A DNA stretch of 64,000 nt. Origin: Pezicula radicicola. Taxonomy: Eukaryota > Ascomycota > Leotiomycetes > Helotiales > Dermateaceae. Both the position numbers and the translations under genes were made by a program. The stretch lies in NCBI GenBank assembly GCA_003008705.1, contig PDUO01000003.1:1124793-1188792 (forward strand), given 5' to 3'. Of the stretch, positions 22,855 to 34,940 are shown piece after piece; position 1 is the first letter of the stretch, and every line of letters starts with the position of its first letter. The notes below the pieces were generated by a model. The model saw nothing but the letters and a program-made list of their open reading frames with translations, made no database searches and was not told the origin of the DNA.

Positions 22855-24831
22855 ATGGCGGCCGACAAGAACCTCGCTCACTCGCCTGAGCTTGAGGCTG
22901 TTGCTGGGTCTATTTCTGGAGTTGGGGATGATGGACTCGATGGACTAGATGGACCTCAGGAATACAAGAAACCACCATGGTGGTCTTACATTTGGGATTA
23001 CGACCCAACGCGAACGCAAAAGGAGCGGAAATTCGTTCAAAAACTCGATTTTTCCCTCTTAACCATCCTTTCTCTCGGTTACTTTATCAAAAATCTCGAT
23101 TCGACCAATATCTCCAATGCCTACGTCTCCGGCATGAAAGAAGCATTGAAGATGAATGGCAATGAGCTAAATTTGATTGATGTGGCTTGGACGACTGGTT
23201 ATGTTATTGGTCAATTGCCTAGTCAGTTGATTCTTACAAAGGTTAGACCGAGTATTTGGATTCCGAGTTGTGAGATTGTGTGGACTATTTTGACCTTTTG
23301 TTTGGCTGCGTATGTTATTTCTCTTCTGTTCTTGGTGGTGAGGCATGAGTGCTGATGTCTGAAATATTTAGCACTTCGACATCGGGTCAAGTCATTGCTC
23401 TTCGCTTCTTCATCGGATTTGTGGAATCAATCTTTTATCCTGCAGCACACTATCTAATAGGTATATAACAAGGCCTTAGAGTTGTTAATTTTAAGTCTTT
23501 CACTAAGGAAAATATAGGTTCATGGTACACACCAGCTGAGCTTGGTAAGCGAGCCTGTGTTTTCCATGCTTCCTCTGCTGCAGCAGGAATGTTCTCAGGG
23601 TATCTTCAAGCAGCTGTCTACAAAGGACTCAATGGTACACTTGGTCATGCAGGTTGGCAATGGCTGTTCATCATGGACGGCATAATCTCACTACCCATCT
23701 GTTTCGCCGGTTTCTGGCTCTATCCTGTAAGCCATAACCCTTCCATCCCCTTAAAATAGATATTCCTCGACTTTCTACCAATTCAAGAAAATCCAAACTA
23801 AGATTTCACAACCATCTAGGATTTCCCAGAAACAACAAGAGCATTCTTCCTCAACTCAAGCGACCGCGAACTAGCAATTTTACGTATGAAGAAAATAGGT
23901 CGAAAAGAACGAACACGTTTAGGTTGGGGAGTTCTAGGACGTGTATTTGGACGATGGCATGTCTATGCTTTAACAGTCCTCTATATAATCTTCATCAATA
24001 CCGGTCCATCATCAAGCATCAATCCATTAAGTCTCTGGATGAAAGCAACGGGATGGAGCGTCGCCAAAATCGTAAGTTGTTATAACCCCACCTACCAACT
24101 CTCTATTTTACCTACCACCTTCATATAAAATAAAATAGCAAATCAACTAATAAACAATCAACACAATAGAACATAATACCAACCGGTCAATCAGCAGTCC
24201 AACTAGTAACAACAGTCCTCTTCTCAATCCTCTCAGATTTCCTCCGTAAACGAGCTATCGTAATGTCAATCTCAACATTCTTCGGATTACTTTCATCCTT
24301 ATTACTAGCAATATGGTATATACCAATCGGATTAAAATGGTTCGCTTATTTTATCCTGAAGGCTGCTGTTGCTTACGGCCCGTTGAGTATGTCTTGGGCT
24401 AATGAGATTTGTGGTGGTGACGCTGAGGAGAGAGCGCTGGTTTTGGGAATTATGAATGCTAGTGGTTATGCTTTTAATGCTTGGTGGGTTGTTGTTTTTT
24501 TCTTCGTTTCTTCTTCCCATCTGCTCATATTGTCAAATTATAGACAAGTGGAATCTAAACTAACACCCACCCCAGGCTCCCCGTCCTAACCTACCCAGCA
24601 ACAACAGGACCCCGATTTAAGAAAGGTTTCATCTACAGTACCTGCGCCTTCGGAGCACAATTCGGCATCACAGCACTGGTCGCTTTCTTACAGAAACGAG
24701 AGAATCGACAAAAGAGAGAAGAGAAAGAAGCGAATGAAGCTAGTATTATTGGTCGGGGAGAACAAGAAAGAGACGAAGAATCTGAATCGCATCATGGGTC
24801 TGAAGGGCCTGTTTTGCCTTATGTTGGTTGA
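22855..24831 (+). CDS. MFS permease, Seo1/Liz1/Dal5-type anion:cation symporter
   Basis: Exons 22855-23309, 23372-23460, 23518-23726, 23820-24071, 24170-24483 and 24576-24831 (introns 62, 57, 93, 98 and 92 bp) encode 524 residues. The N-terminal [10 protein letters not shown] motif, [31 protein letters not shown] in helix 1 and its loop, and [13 protein letters not shown] in the central region are hallmarks of the allantoate/pantothenate/Seo1 branch of the major facilitator superfamily; about 12 membrane segments can be counted. The start is uncertain: an in-frame ATG at 22693 would add 54 residues rich in Trp/Tyr that the family lacks, so 22855 (MAADKN) is preferred. Its divergent dioxygenase neighbour suggests import of a sulfonate or similar organic anion; that substrate is inferred. 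Confidence 0.9.
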
Positions 24832-25057
24832 TTATAGAGATAGAGGTGGAGGGGAAGAGAGTGAGTAGTTCATGAAGAACCGCTATGCATTTTTATGCTA
24901 AGATTTCTATGATACCCCATTCCACCGTTCCAACGCCGATAGATATATAACGCCTTTTATGTTCAGTTTTTCCATATTAGCGCTATTAAGAGTATTTTCA
25001 TCTCTCATTTCCACATTGCTCCTCATTCTTTCTTTCCTGTCTCTCGAGTTGTACCAC

Positions 25058-28000
25058 CTAAAAATCTTCTTTCCGAATCCCTCCTCTTTCACACATACTT
25101 CTAAAGATCCCGCCCCTTTCATACAGCGCGATCGGGGTATCTAACTCTGCAATCCTCCCTTGATCCATCACACAGATTCGATCATAGTTAATAATCGTCT
25201 TTAGACGATGTGCAATACATAACAGCGTCTTTCCTTTGAATCCCTGACGTATCGTATTCTGAATCTTATCATCGGTTTCCATATCTACGGAACTAGTGGC
25301 TTCGTCACAGACAATGATCTGAGAGCCACGGACGAGAGCACGGGCTAGGGCCATAAGCTGGCGTTGACCGAGGGAGAAGTTGAGACCTTCATCTTCGACG
25401 ATGCCATCCAAGTGGATACGACCCGGTGAAGGATCGTCGAGAGTTGCATCGGCGGTCACGAGATCGGATTGGCGCAGTGCGGACCAGAGTTCGAGGTCGG
25501 TGTGTTCATTAAATGGATCGAGATTGCTGCGGATGGTGCCCTTGAAGAGAGTTGGGTCTTGAGGGATGATGGCTAGTCGGGAGCGAAGGTCATGGAGACC
25601 GATTGTGGAGATGTCGATGCCGTCGATGGTGATGGAGCCTCCTGAGAGCTCAACTAATCTGAAAAGTGTTGCCATGATAGAGGACTTTCCGGCTCCGGTA
25701 CGACCTACGACTCCAATACGTTCACCGCCTTTGACGTGCATGGTTAAACCGCGAAGAACCAATGGTAGGTTAGGGCGGTATGCCATTTCGACATTGTTGA
25801 AGACTATCTCTCCAGATTCAGGCCAAGAGCTCCGCACATCGATGGTATGAAGTGGCGCCTCTTCTTCAAGCTGAGTGCCGTAGTAATGCAGACGCTCAGT
25901 AGCGTTCATGCCATTTTCGACTTCTGCGAGCTGACGGACTGTGAACTGAATCATTTGGACAATAGCCAGGATGTAACTCAAAACCAGGCCAGCAATGGAT
26001 GGGTTTACGTTGAAACGAGACGTCACCACGAGGATTCCAGTTGTGAACACCAGCAGATTACTAAATATAGTCAGCGAAGTTATATTTGGGGGTAACCACA
26101 ACTATAGACGTACCCGATGAGATCTAAACGTGTGGAAAGCCACCGCTGGTTTGCAAAAGTTAAGAAATAAGCGGCATCCATCTCATCAATAGCCTCCCGA
26201 ATGCTCTTGACAAAACGGTCTTGCAACCCATAAGCACGAATGCATGCTGTTCCTGAGAGGCCCTCGCTAAACTTCGCAAATACATTCGATCGGAGAACGG
26301 ACTCAAATCGCTTCACTTCTCTTGCCGAGGCCCTGTAATAACCAGATGCGACAAGGAACAGGATGAACAGCGGACCAAGGGCGATAGCGAAGTAATGGAA
26401 GTAAGCTATGATAAGGGCGAAGACCGACGTTATCATCGCGAGTGTCAAGAAATACATTCTTATAGCATCTGTCAAGTTGTTGTCCATAACATCAACGTCT
26501 CTTGAAAATCGGTTGGTAATTCGTCCGAGTGGGGTGGTATCAAAGAAGGACATAGGCGCTCTCAAAGCCCGAGTTATTGCACGATTTAGCATGGCTTTAC
26601 TAGCAATGGTTCCAAACATGGTTAGTGCAAAAGCAAAGAAGAAGAGCATCAGAGCCTGAGCAACTCCTAAGGCGGCATAAACTCCAATGTAGGTTCCGCT
26701 TGAGTAGCCGAACTGGTTACTATAGCGAATGTCAGCATTTTAAGATCAGTATTTCGATCAAATTGTTAAATACCTAGTCCACCAAGACAGCCACAGACTG
26801 GTAGCTATGTTGGCTCCTTGCGACAGAAGGAGAAAGAGTATAACGAGAGGGGCGTTGAGTACTGTCCCCGATGCTCGTATGTAGTCGACATAGACACTCC
26901 ATGGCACACTTTTTATCGCCCTCTCCTCAGCCTGCATCAGAGCAGCACCCTTCTTCCTTCTCTTCAGCGCTTTCTTCTCATTCTGGACCTCATCTTCGTC
27001 GACAGTGGCCTCAACCTCATGTTCTTCCTCGACAGCGGTAGTTTCCATTAGCAGCTGAAATCCTCTATGATCCCTCATTAGATTATCGAAGCTGTCTATT
27101 GCCTGGATTTTCCCATCCTCTAGCCAGATGATTCTGTCGCAGCGATTGAGAACCCATAACTGATGGGTGGCTAAAATGCGAGCCTTGTTCTTCAAAAGCC
27201 CCATAATGGCATTGTCGAAAATATGGCGACCTACATGGGCATCGACTGCACTAAGGGGATCATCCATAAGGATAAGATCTGCGTTAAAGTAGATTGCTCG
27301 TGCGATATTGAGTCGCTGCTTCTGACCCCCAGAGACAGTAATACCACGCTCACCAATCTCAGTCAAGTCTCCGTGAGGAAGCATGTCGAGATCCGGTTTC
27401 AAAGCACAAGCCTCTACCACTGTTTTGTACCATTCTTTATCGAACTCCTTTCCAAACAGAATGTTCTCTTTCACCGAGGCATTCTGAATCCAAGCATACT
27501 GTGGACAGAAGGCTCTGTTGGCACCAAGCTTGATCTCTCCTTTCGTTTTCCGCATATCACCGGCGAGAGCTGCTAGAAGCGAACTCTTTCCACTGCCAAC
27601 GCCACCAATAACAGCAACCAACTCATTGCGGCCAATGGTAAAGTCCATTCCGTATAGTTTGAAGGGATCGCGATCTCCCAGGAGGGTGCTCCCATCATCT
27701 GGTGTCTCTACCTCTAAAGCCGGTACTACGGCTTTGGCGGTATTCTTTTCGTCCTTAGCAGCCTGCTTTTGATCCTTCTTTCCCTGCTTGATCTCCTCCT
27801 TGGTCTGGATTTTCCCTGGTATCTTTGGAGCATCTGGGTCTTGTGTCGCGGTGCGTTCCCAGGTAAAGTCGGCATTTCGGATTTCGACTGCGTGCTTGGC
27901 TTCAAAATCAAAACTATCATCTTCTTCTTGTTCCTCGCACATCAGATACTCCTGGATTCGGTAAACCGATGACCATGCATCAATAACCTGACCAATAACC

Positions 28001-29715
28001 AGCGGAAGTAAGTTGAGCGGCATTCGAAGCGAGTTGAACAGCGCAAGCGAGGAGAAAACATGTGCCGGGGCGAGATCGTGAGATGTGAGCGAGTACGTGA
28101 TGAAAGCTAACATGGATGCAAAAATAGGCAATGACATCGATACTGCGTTGATTGCATTTCGAACAGCCAATAGGACCTGAATGGATCGAATTTCCCGATT
28201 TCGTATTTCGTTAAGCCGGGCCAAGAATGAGCTTTCCCAGCCGAAGAACTTGACGAACCTGACTGCTTGTAGGATTTCCTGAGTCAGACTGACTCTCTGA
28301 TCTGTGATTTTGTTGATCAATTTTCTCCTTCGGAACAGCATTTTGACGGCTTCGGTAAGAGCAGGCAATCCAATAATCAGAAGACCAAATCCTGCTAGGG
28401 CGCTGTAGGTCAAGTTGATGAGAAGCAGAATCAGTGTAATAATGCAGGCAATTGGTGCAGTCCAAATCAGATGGAACATGCCAGATGCTTGATCAATACG
28501 ATACGTATCGACACTCATCAGATTGACAACCCGACCATTTGCCCAACCAGTTCCATCTCCAGCCACTCCCTTTCCTGCATCAGCAGTGGTAGTTTTCGCG
28601 CCTGATGCTGCTTTCTTTGGATTCTTCTTGGATTTCTTATTTTCCTTGGCCTCGTCGCCATTCTTCTTTTCTTCGTTAACGTCCTTGATCTCTCGACCTC
28701 CAGCCTTGGCTCTTCCTGAGATGACCATACCTATAATTCGAATTAGTACTTGATCTGCAAACACTTATTACGCAATAACACAAATGCTCAGTGATTGATT
28801 TTCACTCAGTGATCCAGTGATACGTACTTTTCTCGAAAATAACAGAAATGAGGACCGCTCTTGCTTGGCCTCCACACATCATACCACGGTAAATAAACTG
28901 ATTCGTGCCCAAACTCTGGCACATCTGCATAAAAGTAATGCCAATAACAAGTCCAATTCCCTTTCCTATATTCGGCGCAGGTTGTCCCGAATGTTGCGCA
29001 ATGTATGCATCCTCGGCAAATTGAATCAGGTAGCGAAGTGTAAATGGAGAGATGACTTGGAATATATTGGCGAAGAATTGGCAGATTCCTCCGAGCCAGA
29101 ACTCCATCTTGAATGTCTCGTGCATGGCGAATAGGAGAGGGTATTTATCGCCACGGGCCACTCGTTTCTTGAACGATGCCTGGAGTTTTGTAGTCATAAC
29201 CTCTGCGCTTCGATTGGGGTTGACGGTCCATATATCTTTTGCTTCGAGCTGTCGTTTATAACCGGTCTGTTACAAAGTTGGTAAGTAGACTGTTGAATTG
29301 TGAGAAGGCGTGCAAGACTTACAGACATGAGTGGTGCAATCCATTGAAAATAAACTAAACTTAGAAATGGGGCATTGTATTCTCTGCAGACGGTGCGTTC
29401 CTCTGGGACGGATGGAACACCCCCCCATCTCAATGGATTCAATTTGTTATACCACTTCTTCTCTAGCTCAACATGCGACTCAGTCCTTGTCAGAGCACTT
29501 CCAGTGGTAGCATTGCTTTTCGTATGTTCCAAAGCCGCAGCCCTCTTCTCATCATTTGAGCTACCAGGACTGGAAGGCTCTGCGTGAGTCTCCATGTATT
29601 CCCTCTCGGCGCCATCAGCATCTAGTTGCTCGTTGGAATTCGTAGTGTTGACTGCGCCAGCTGGATCAGCCGACTTGTACTTGTCTTGACCAGGGTTCTG
29701 GTTTGAGTCTGCCAT
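25058..29715 (-). CDS. YOR1: ABCC-type multidrug/organic anion transporter, Yor1-like
   Basis: A full-size ATP-driven plasma-membrane exporter. Exons on the reverse strand: 29715-29323, 29266-28828, 28730-26774, 26719-26114 and 26060-25058 (introns 56, 97, 54 and 53 bp), giving 1465 residues (yeast Yor1 1477). The order is TMD1-NBD1-TMD2-NBD2 without the extra N-terminal TMD0 of longer MRPs. NBD1 has GGVGSGKSS (about 653-661), VSGGQKQR and LILMDDPLSAVD; NBD2 has GRTGAGKSS (about 1251-1259), the ABCC-style degenerate signature FSLGQRQ and IIVCDEATSSVD. A Lys/Glu-rich charged insert (about 290-315) lies between SMVISGRAKAG and the first conserved TMD1 block. Convergent with the MFS gene, 226 bp apart. 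The symbol is by family resemblance; orthology was not tested. Confidence 0.95.
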
Positions 29716-31584
29716 GATGTTCTTGGGGTTTGGCAGATGACAAGGCGAGATCAGATCTGTAGGTCAGATCTGTAGATGTAGGTGAGGAGGAAACATGGAG
29801 AAATAAAAAAGGTATGAGGCAGAGGCGCATCATACACAGCTTACATTATCCCACTCACTCCACTACTCAACCGGCCCCGCCCAGTTGGAGTTGGGCTCAA
29901 AGAGCACAGAGGCACGCACTACTACATACCTAGACGCACCTTCCCTGGACGGTTTACCTCACCACCTCAAGGTCGTTTTTGTGGTGGAAAGCGAAGGGTC
30001 TACAGGGATCAGCTTATCGAAAAGGCTCCGGGCAACGTCAGCCCGATGCTTGATTCTAAGCGAATCCGATTGAACTGAAATGCTCAAAAAATCCAGCCCT
30101 TGCGATTGGCCAATGCAGCATGGAGAACTTGGAGCCTGCAAGCATCTTGCGTATTCGTCCTTGTCAAATATACCGAGATCAGATAAACGGGGAACCTTTC
30201 AAACAAAAAGAAATACCAATTTTTTATTTCCCTCCAAAACATTGCCCGCACGTTTGTCCAAAGACATGAAACTAGTTCGAATCAAACAGATCACCAGAAG
30301 ATCAGACGACATCCAAGTGCTTGCTCGTCGCTCGTCGTATCGTCAAGGGAAAATATGACTAACAAGCTACTGTACGGTAGCTATCGGTCGAATGTCAGTC
30401 AGCTCTTGGTCCGTTCGGTTACCGTGCAGTATCTAATTTTCGGTATCCGAATAGGTAAGTTCCTACGCACGCGCTATGCGTCGTACCAGGTGGTCAAGAG
30501 TCATAAGTGGAATCCAGGCATCTCTGCGCGCGGCGTCAGTTTGGGTTTCCAACAACTGAAATCCACGCTGGTCTTTGAGAAACCTAGGATAGAAACTAGG
30601 TAGGCTCCAGGCCAGTACCCTACCATGCTCACTACAGTACCTTAGCTACAGTAAGGACTAGGTCAGGTAGGCTTTAACGTAACAGTAACACCAAGAGGTG
30701 ATGCGCCATTGCAGCAGAGCTAAGCTATTAGAGCAGGGAGTTAAGCATTGCCGAACGCCCGTAAAATCCGTCCTCTCAAAATCACATTTATTACCTCCGT
30801 CGCAGTAGGGAAATGAAAACATCCCCGTTGATAAGTCGAGCTTGAACTCCGTACTGGAATTTCCGTTGCCGTTTATGGCACGCAACATTAATACCGATGA
30901 TTACTCACCGCATTCAACGTTGTGAAAAGGCCACGAATACTCCGGTCACAAAATGTAGCACTGACAGCTATTGAAGCAAAGCATAAATGTTTCTATACAA
31001 TACAATACAATACAATGTTACAACTTTTGCGAAGCAAGTGCTTCGAAGCAGTACACTACTCAGGTTGTTCTTGCTTGTACGGGTTATTGGTTGCGAGCTG
31101 TGCTACCTAGTCCGGCCACGGGCCTCCGTCCTCGGTACCGATGCGAAGATTTATAGCAGAAGTCTCCAGCTCGCAAGATTTGATGCTGGTAGTTCGGGAC
31201 CGAGAGCCGCACTTTCAGCACAATTAAGGCGAGCCCAAAATCCTAGCTCTTGTAGCGTACAATACCTTCAGATGTCAGGTGTCAAGCATCCTACTTTATA
31301 TTCGCATGAAGGAATGAACATCATCTCATACGCGAGTACCTATCAAGGTCAAAGCTTCAATGATTGCCCGCCAAGAGATCCTGTCTTTAATTGACTCTGG
31401 GAATGAAGCTTGTATTGGCGATTCATCACGTTATCGAAACCTTGATAGCTAGCGACATCTGGGGTAGTCAGTGCTCTCAAGCCTTAAAAGTCAGAACAAA
31501 CCTTCGTCAATATATATAAGACGAAACAAAGCATGCGAGACTAGAGAGTCAGACAAAAATCTGTTTTAATTAACGCCCTTTCCC
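29716..31584. other. Intergenic, ABC promoter and Rcy1 3' flank
   Basis: 1.9 kb without a convincing gene. Contains a perfect TACAA pentanucleotide run (30996-31015). A GATCTGTAG motif recurs near 29,754-29,777 just upstream of the ABC transporter start, with no known factor that I can assign. Confidence 0.45.
30996..31015. repeat. TACAA pentanucleotide microsatellite, 4 copies
   Basis: Four perfect consecutive TACAA units in intergenic DNA. Confidence 0.85.
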
Positions 31585-34362
31585 TCACATGACCCCACAA
31601 CCAATCCCATACATAGCCCTCTCTACATCCTTCTTGACCTGATACCAATCTGCTCTCCTCTCTGCAAATTCATAAACCTCCTCCGCCCTAAATACCCCAT
31701 GGAAGCGATCACCATCAGCGATAATGGTGGCCATCTCCTTTGCATGGCTGCGATCAATGAGATAGATCTGACTCAACTCCCTCAAAGCTTTGAAGTATTC
31801 CAAAAGATCCTGATTCTTCAGCGTTCGGATATATCCGAAGTATATGTTGGTATCGGAAATCAGCTTGATGGCCCCGTCGACACTAATGCGTTGGCGCTTC
31901 AGGTGCTTGCAAAGTGCTGTGAAGAGTCGAAGCCCAACTTCTTGATTGAAGACGTCAAGCATGGTCTTGTCGGTGCTCCCCACTAACATCTTCGTGTGCG
32001 ACTCGACGAGTGAGACGACACGCTCTGCAGCTGCTGTAGGGCCAATACCAAAGTCCTGCACCTTTCCATCCATTGCTGGCGGAGGATTGTAATCTGAAGG
32101 AAGCTGTGTTGTCGCACAGATGTATTCGACTTCATCCATGAGGACATCAATGCCCTTGTTCAATCCAGCGGCAACTCTTTCGTCAAGCATCTGCTCAAAT
32201 TTCTTCTTCGCTTTTCCGGCTGGGTCTAAAAAGTCATTGCGATCGGCTAGCTTCGTAGCCGCTAATTGTTGTTCATAGAAGACATCAATCATCTGAGATA
32301 TTAGGTCTCCCACATTCACGAGCTCCAGGAACGTAACAAGGGGAGCAACGCCTTGTTTACTATGTTCGCTCACTTCGCGTGGATTGTATTTCCCGAGATG
32401 ATCAACAGCCTTGTCAAATCCAGTCTTCACATGCCTAGACCCCAAAATCTGGAGCAGAAATACAAAGATGGCTACGCACTGTTCCCGAGCCTCCTCTCCT
32501 GTCTGACCTCCTACGCGAACAAAGAGCGCTGCACGCTCGATACTCGCTTTGGCAGTGTGAACAAGATCCAACGCAACTTCAATGCTGAACAACGACCTAA
32601 TTCCTTCAAGCCTCGAGGCCATGAGCGCAGCCTTTGCTGCAAGTTCGTCTGTTGGGGCCTCAATGGGAAGGGGCGAAGGCGTAGACATACGATTGGGGTT
32701 GGCGCCCGGTGTTTGTGGCCTAGAAGGGTATGGGGATATTGTGGGTGGCATCTGCATGCTTGCCCGATTTGCTGCTATCTGCTGGGCGGTCGTCTGGACA
32801 GGCTTGGGAGCAGCAAATGGCGAAGATATTGGCAAACTCGGAAGAACATTAACGGGCATCATGACGACCTTCTTGAACGAGCTCAAGAAATCCTTTTTGT
32901 CTGCCTGGCGATTGAAGTTTGCCATAAAGAATGACTCCGTTGTGGCATCTTGTTCTGACAGTTTGTTCTCCCAATTAGCCACTTCCGCTTCCGCCAATCG
33001 CTTGAAGTTGTCAAGCTCATCCTGGAGATATAAGTCCACGTGTGGCTCAAATACTTTAGCAACTACGGACTTTACCTTCTCTGGAAAGTCATTGCCTGAA
33101 TTCTTGGAAGGTTTGAGAGTTGCCGCAAAACGTATTGTTTGTTCGAATATCCCAGACACCGCTTTAAGATATGCTGGTATACTCCTCTCGTGAGCTTCAT
33201 CAAACAGAGGGATTACATATTCCATGAGTATGTCATCGCCCACCTTTTCCAGGAGAATTTGAAAGACATCTTGTCCCGGCGGAAAGACGCGGCCGATGAT
33301 ATCGGACTGCTCATTCAGTTTCCGCGACAAGCGCTGTAAGAACTCTCGGCAAGGCTCAAGCACTATACTTTCAGATGAAGCTTGGTTGATGCAATCCATA
33401 GAATGTCCAAGCACCTCTTGATCGGAGAATAAAGGATGCTTTTGCACAAAAAGCTCAATACCAGCATGTCCACCGTTAAGCACGTCCAGAACGTGGGCAT
33501 ACCGGCGCATTTTTCCGTCAACATCCCATGCTTCATACCCTTGTTCAAATTCTCTCAAGACAGCATTTTCAAATATGCCAACCATAGTAGTGAGCTTTTC
33601 CTCACGCTGTCTCCATCCTTGGGCCCAATCACAGCGGGAAAATATCTGCAGCTGAGCGAGCATTTGCGCTTGTTGCTCTGGATCTCGATAAACTCGAAAT
33701 ATAACAGGGTCGACATGGCTCCTTGATTTTGCAAGGTCATAGTAGAAAGGTGCTAAAGCTGCATATATCTTCCCATACTCTTGCCTTGCAGAACCACGTA
33801 TAGACTTGACTCCAGAAAATATATTGAGCAGGGCTTCAGGTTCCAGCATCGGTGTTCGTGGTCCTGGGGTAGGACGCGCGGGAGTCGATAGTGTCAAGGT
33901 CTCAAACCCATCAACCGGGAGTGCTTCATGAGACTTCCTCTGCATTTCCTCTTCTAATCCAGCATCGAACAAAGTCGTGCTTGTCTTCCGTATTCCTGCA
34001 TTGCCATTAACCCCGATCCCAGTCCGCTTTGTTTCCTCTTCGGTACGAATCCTCATCATTTCCCTCTTCATTTTCATGGCATCTTCAAATCGCTTCCTTG
34101 CCTCGGACTCATTCCAGACGCCCATAATCTTCAGCCTTTGTACCCATCTTGAGTCTTCGTAGACCATCTCCAGCATCCGCTTGGAGGTCCGCCCAAAATT
34201 GATGAGATCAGGAATTTGGAGGAAGTCTAGAATAGTTGATATAATCTCGGCAGGTAGGACAGGCTTGCTTTCAATCATTTGGGTCGCCTTGAGAGAGTTC
34301 AGGATGTTGTTCCTGTTCGAGGCCCCTCCGCCATTTGGCAGAGCGCGTTTGAAATTCGACAT
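31585..34362 (-). CDS. RCY1: F-box/Sec10-domain endocytic recycling protein (Rcy1/Pof6 type)
   Basis: An intronless 925-residue protein. An F-box (LPAEIISTILDFLQIPDLINF, about residues 36-75) at the N-terminus is followed by a long helical region with the exocyst Sec10-like fold, for example HPLFSDQEVLGHS and FLQRLSRKLNEQS. In yeast Rcy1 binds Skp1 in a non-SCF complex and acts in recycling of cargo from early endosomes to the Golgi. The last four residues are CGVM, a CaaX box; Met at the last position favours farnesylation, and yeast Rcy1 also ends in a CaaX box needed for function. The Ste24 CaaX protease is encoded in the same window. A Pro/Ser-rich low-complexity linker lies near residues 515-565. 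Confidence 0.93.
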   Translation of the reverse strand: MSNFKRALPNGGGASNRNNILNSLKATQMIESKPVLPAEIISTILDFLQIPDLINFGRTSKRMLEMVYEDSRWVQRLKIMGVWNESEARKRFEDAMKMKREMMRIRTEEETKRTGIGVNGNAGIRKTSTTLFDAGLEEEMQRKSHEALPVDGFETLTLSTPARPTPGPRTPMLEPEALLNIFSGVKSIRGSARQEYGKIYAALAPFYYDLAKSRSHVDPVIFRVYRDPEQQAQMLAQLQIFSRCDWAQGWRQREEKLTTMVGIFENAVLREFEQGYEAWDVDGKMRRYAHVLDVLNGGHAGIELFVQKHPLFSDQEVLGHSMDCINQASSESIVLEPCREFLQRLSRKLNEQSDIIGRVFPPGQDVFQILLEKVGDDILMEYVIPLFDEAHERSIPAYLKAVSGIFEQTIRFAATLKPSKNSGNDFPEKVKSVVAKVFEPHVDLYLQDELDNFKRLAEAEVANWENKLSEQDATTESFFMANFNRQADKKDFLSSFKKVVMMPVNVLPSLPISSPFAAPKPVQTTAQQIAANRASMQMPPTISPYPSRPQTPGANPNRMSTPSPLPIEAPTDELAAKAALMASRLEGIRSLFSIEVALDLVHTAKASIERAALFVRVGGQTGEEAREQCVAIFVFLLQILGSRHVKTGFDKAVDHLGKYNPREVSEHSKQGVAPLVTFLELVNVGDLISQMIDVFYEQQLAATKLADRNDFLDPAGKAKKKFEQMLDERVAAGLNKGIDVLMDEVEYICATTQLPSDYNPPPAMDGKVQDFGIGPTAAAERVVSLVESHTKMLVGSTDKTMLDVFNQEVGLRLFTALCKHLKRQRISVDGAIKLISDTNIYFGYIRTLKNQDLLEYFKALRELSQIYLIDRSHAKEMATIIADGDRFHGVFRAEEVYEFAERRADWYQVKKDVERAMYGIGCGVM

Positions 34363-34940
34363 CGTGTGGCCGATTGAGGGTCATTTGGATCGTGAAATTC
34401 ATGCACAGCAGCAGCCGGAGCCTACTGAATATCGTGTGAGCTACTCATGTCTGGTCTGATGTGGTTGTCGAGAGTTCGTGTCGTTGCCTTAAACAGAACT
34501 TCGCTTATTCCACGCCAAGGCGAGGCTGACTTACAAGGCTGAGAATATTTGCCCTTGAAATCCCTCATTGCAAAGACTCTTAGACATTTATACTTATCTA
34601 GGGACAATACCCTTGAAATTAAACCAAGTTGGCACCAAGAAGTCGCAATAAATACAGATATAGTCAGTAGCAATATCTCCATTTCCGAGCAATATTCTAG
34701 CTTCCACTGTATGTCGTACTTTAGAGATTGAACCCACGTCTCGGCAGATGTCGAAAACAACAATGGCGATGCATTTGCAACGGAAGACATCAAGACCCGA
34801 TTCAGATAGAGATAGCTACTTTCTGAATCCTATGAAAATCATGTTATGATGTGCGTCGATACGACTCCACATTTTAATACAAATACAGGGTATACCTCCT
34901 TTGACTCCAACATACGTCCACCATGTATCCCAAATCCGGC
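34363..34940. other. Intergenic between two reverse-strand genes
   Basis: Promoter of the Rcy1-like gene and 3' flank of the SNF2-RING gene. No features recognised. Confidence 0.5.

Noticed and set aside
30268..30285. GTTCGAATC-like tRNA B-box
   Set aside because: No matching A-box or cloverleaf can be drawn around it.
32353..33193. Long forward frames opposite the Rcy1-like gene
   Set aside because: Antisense shadows of a clear conserved coding sequence.
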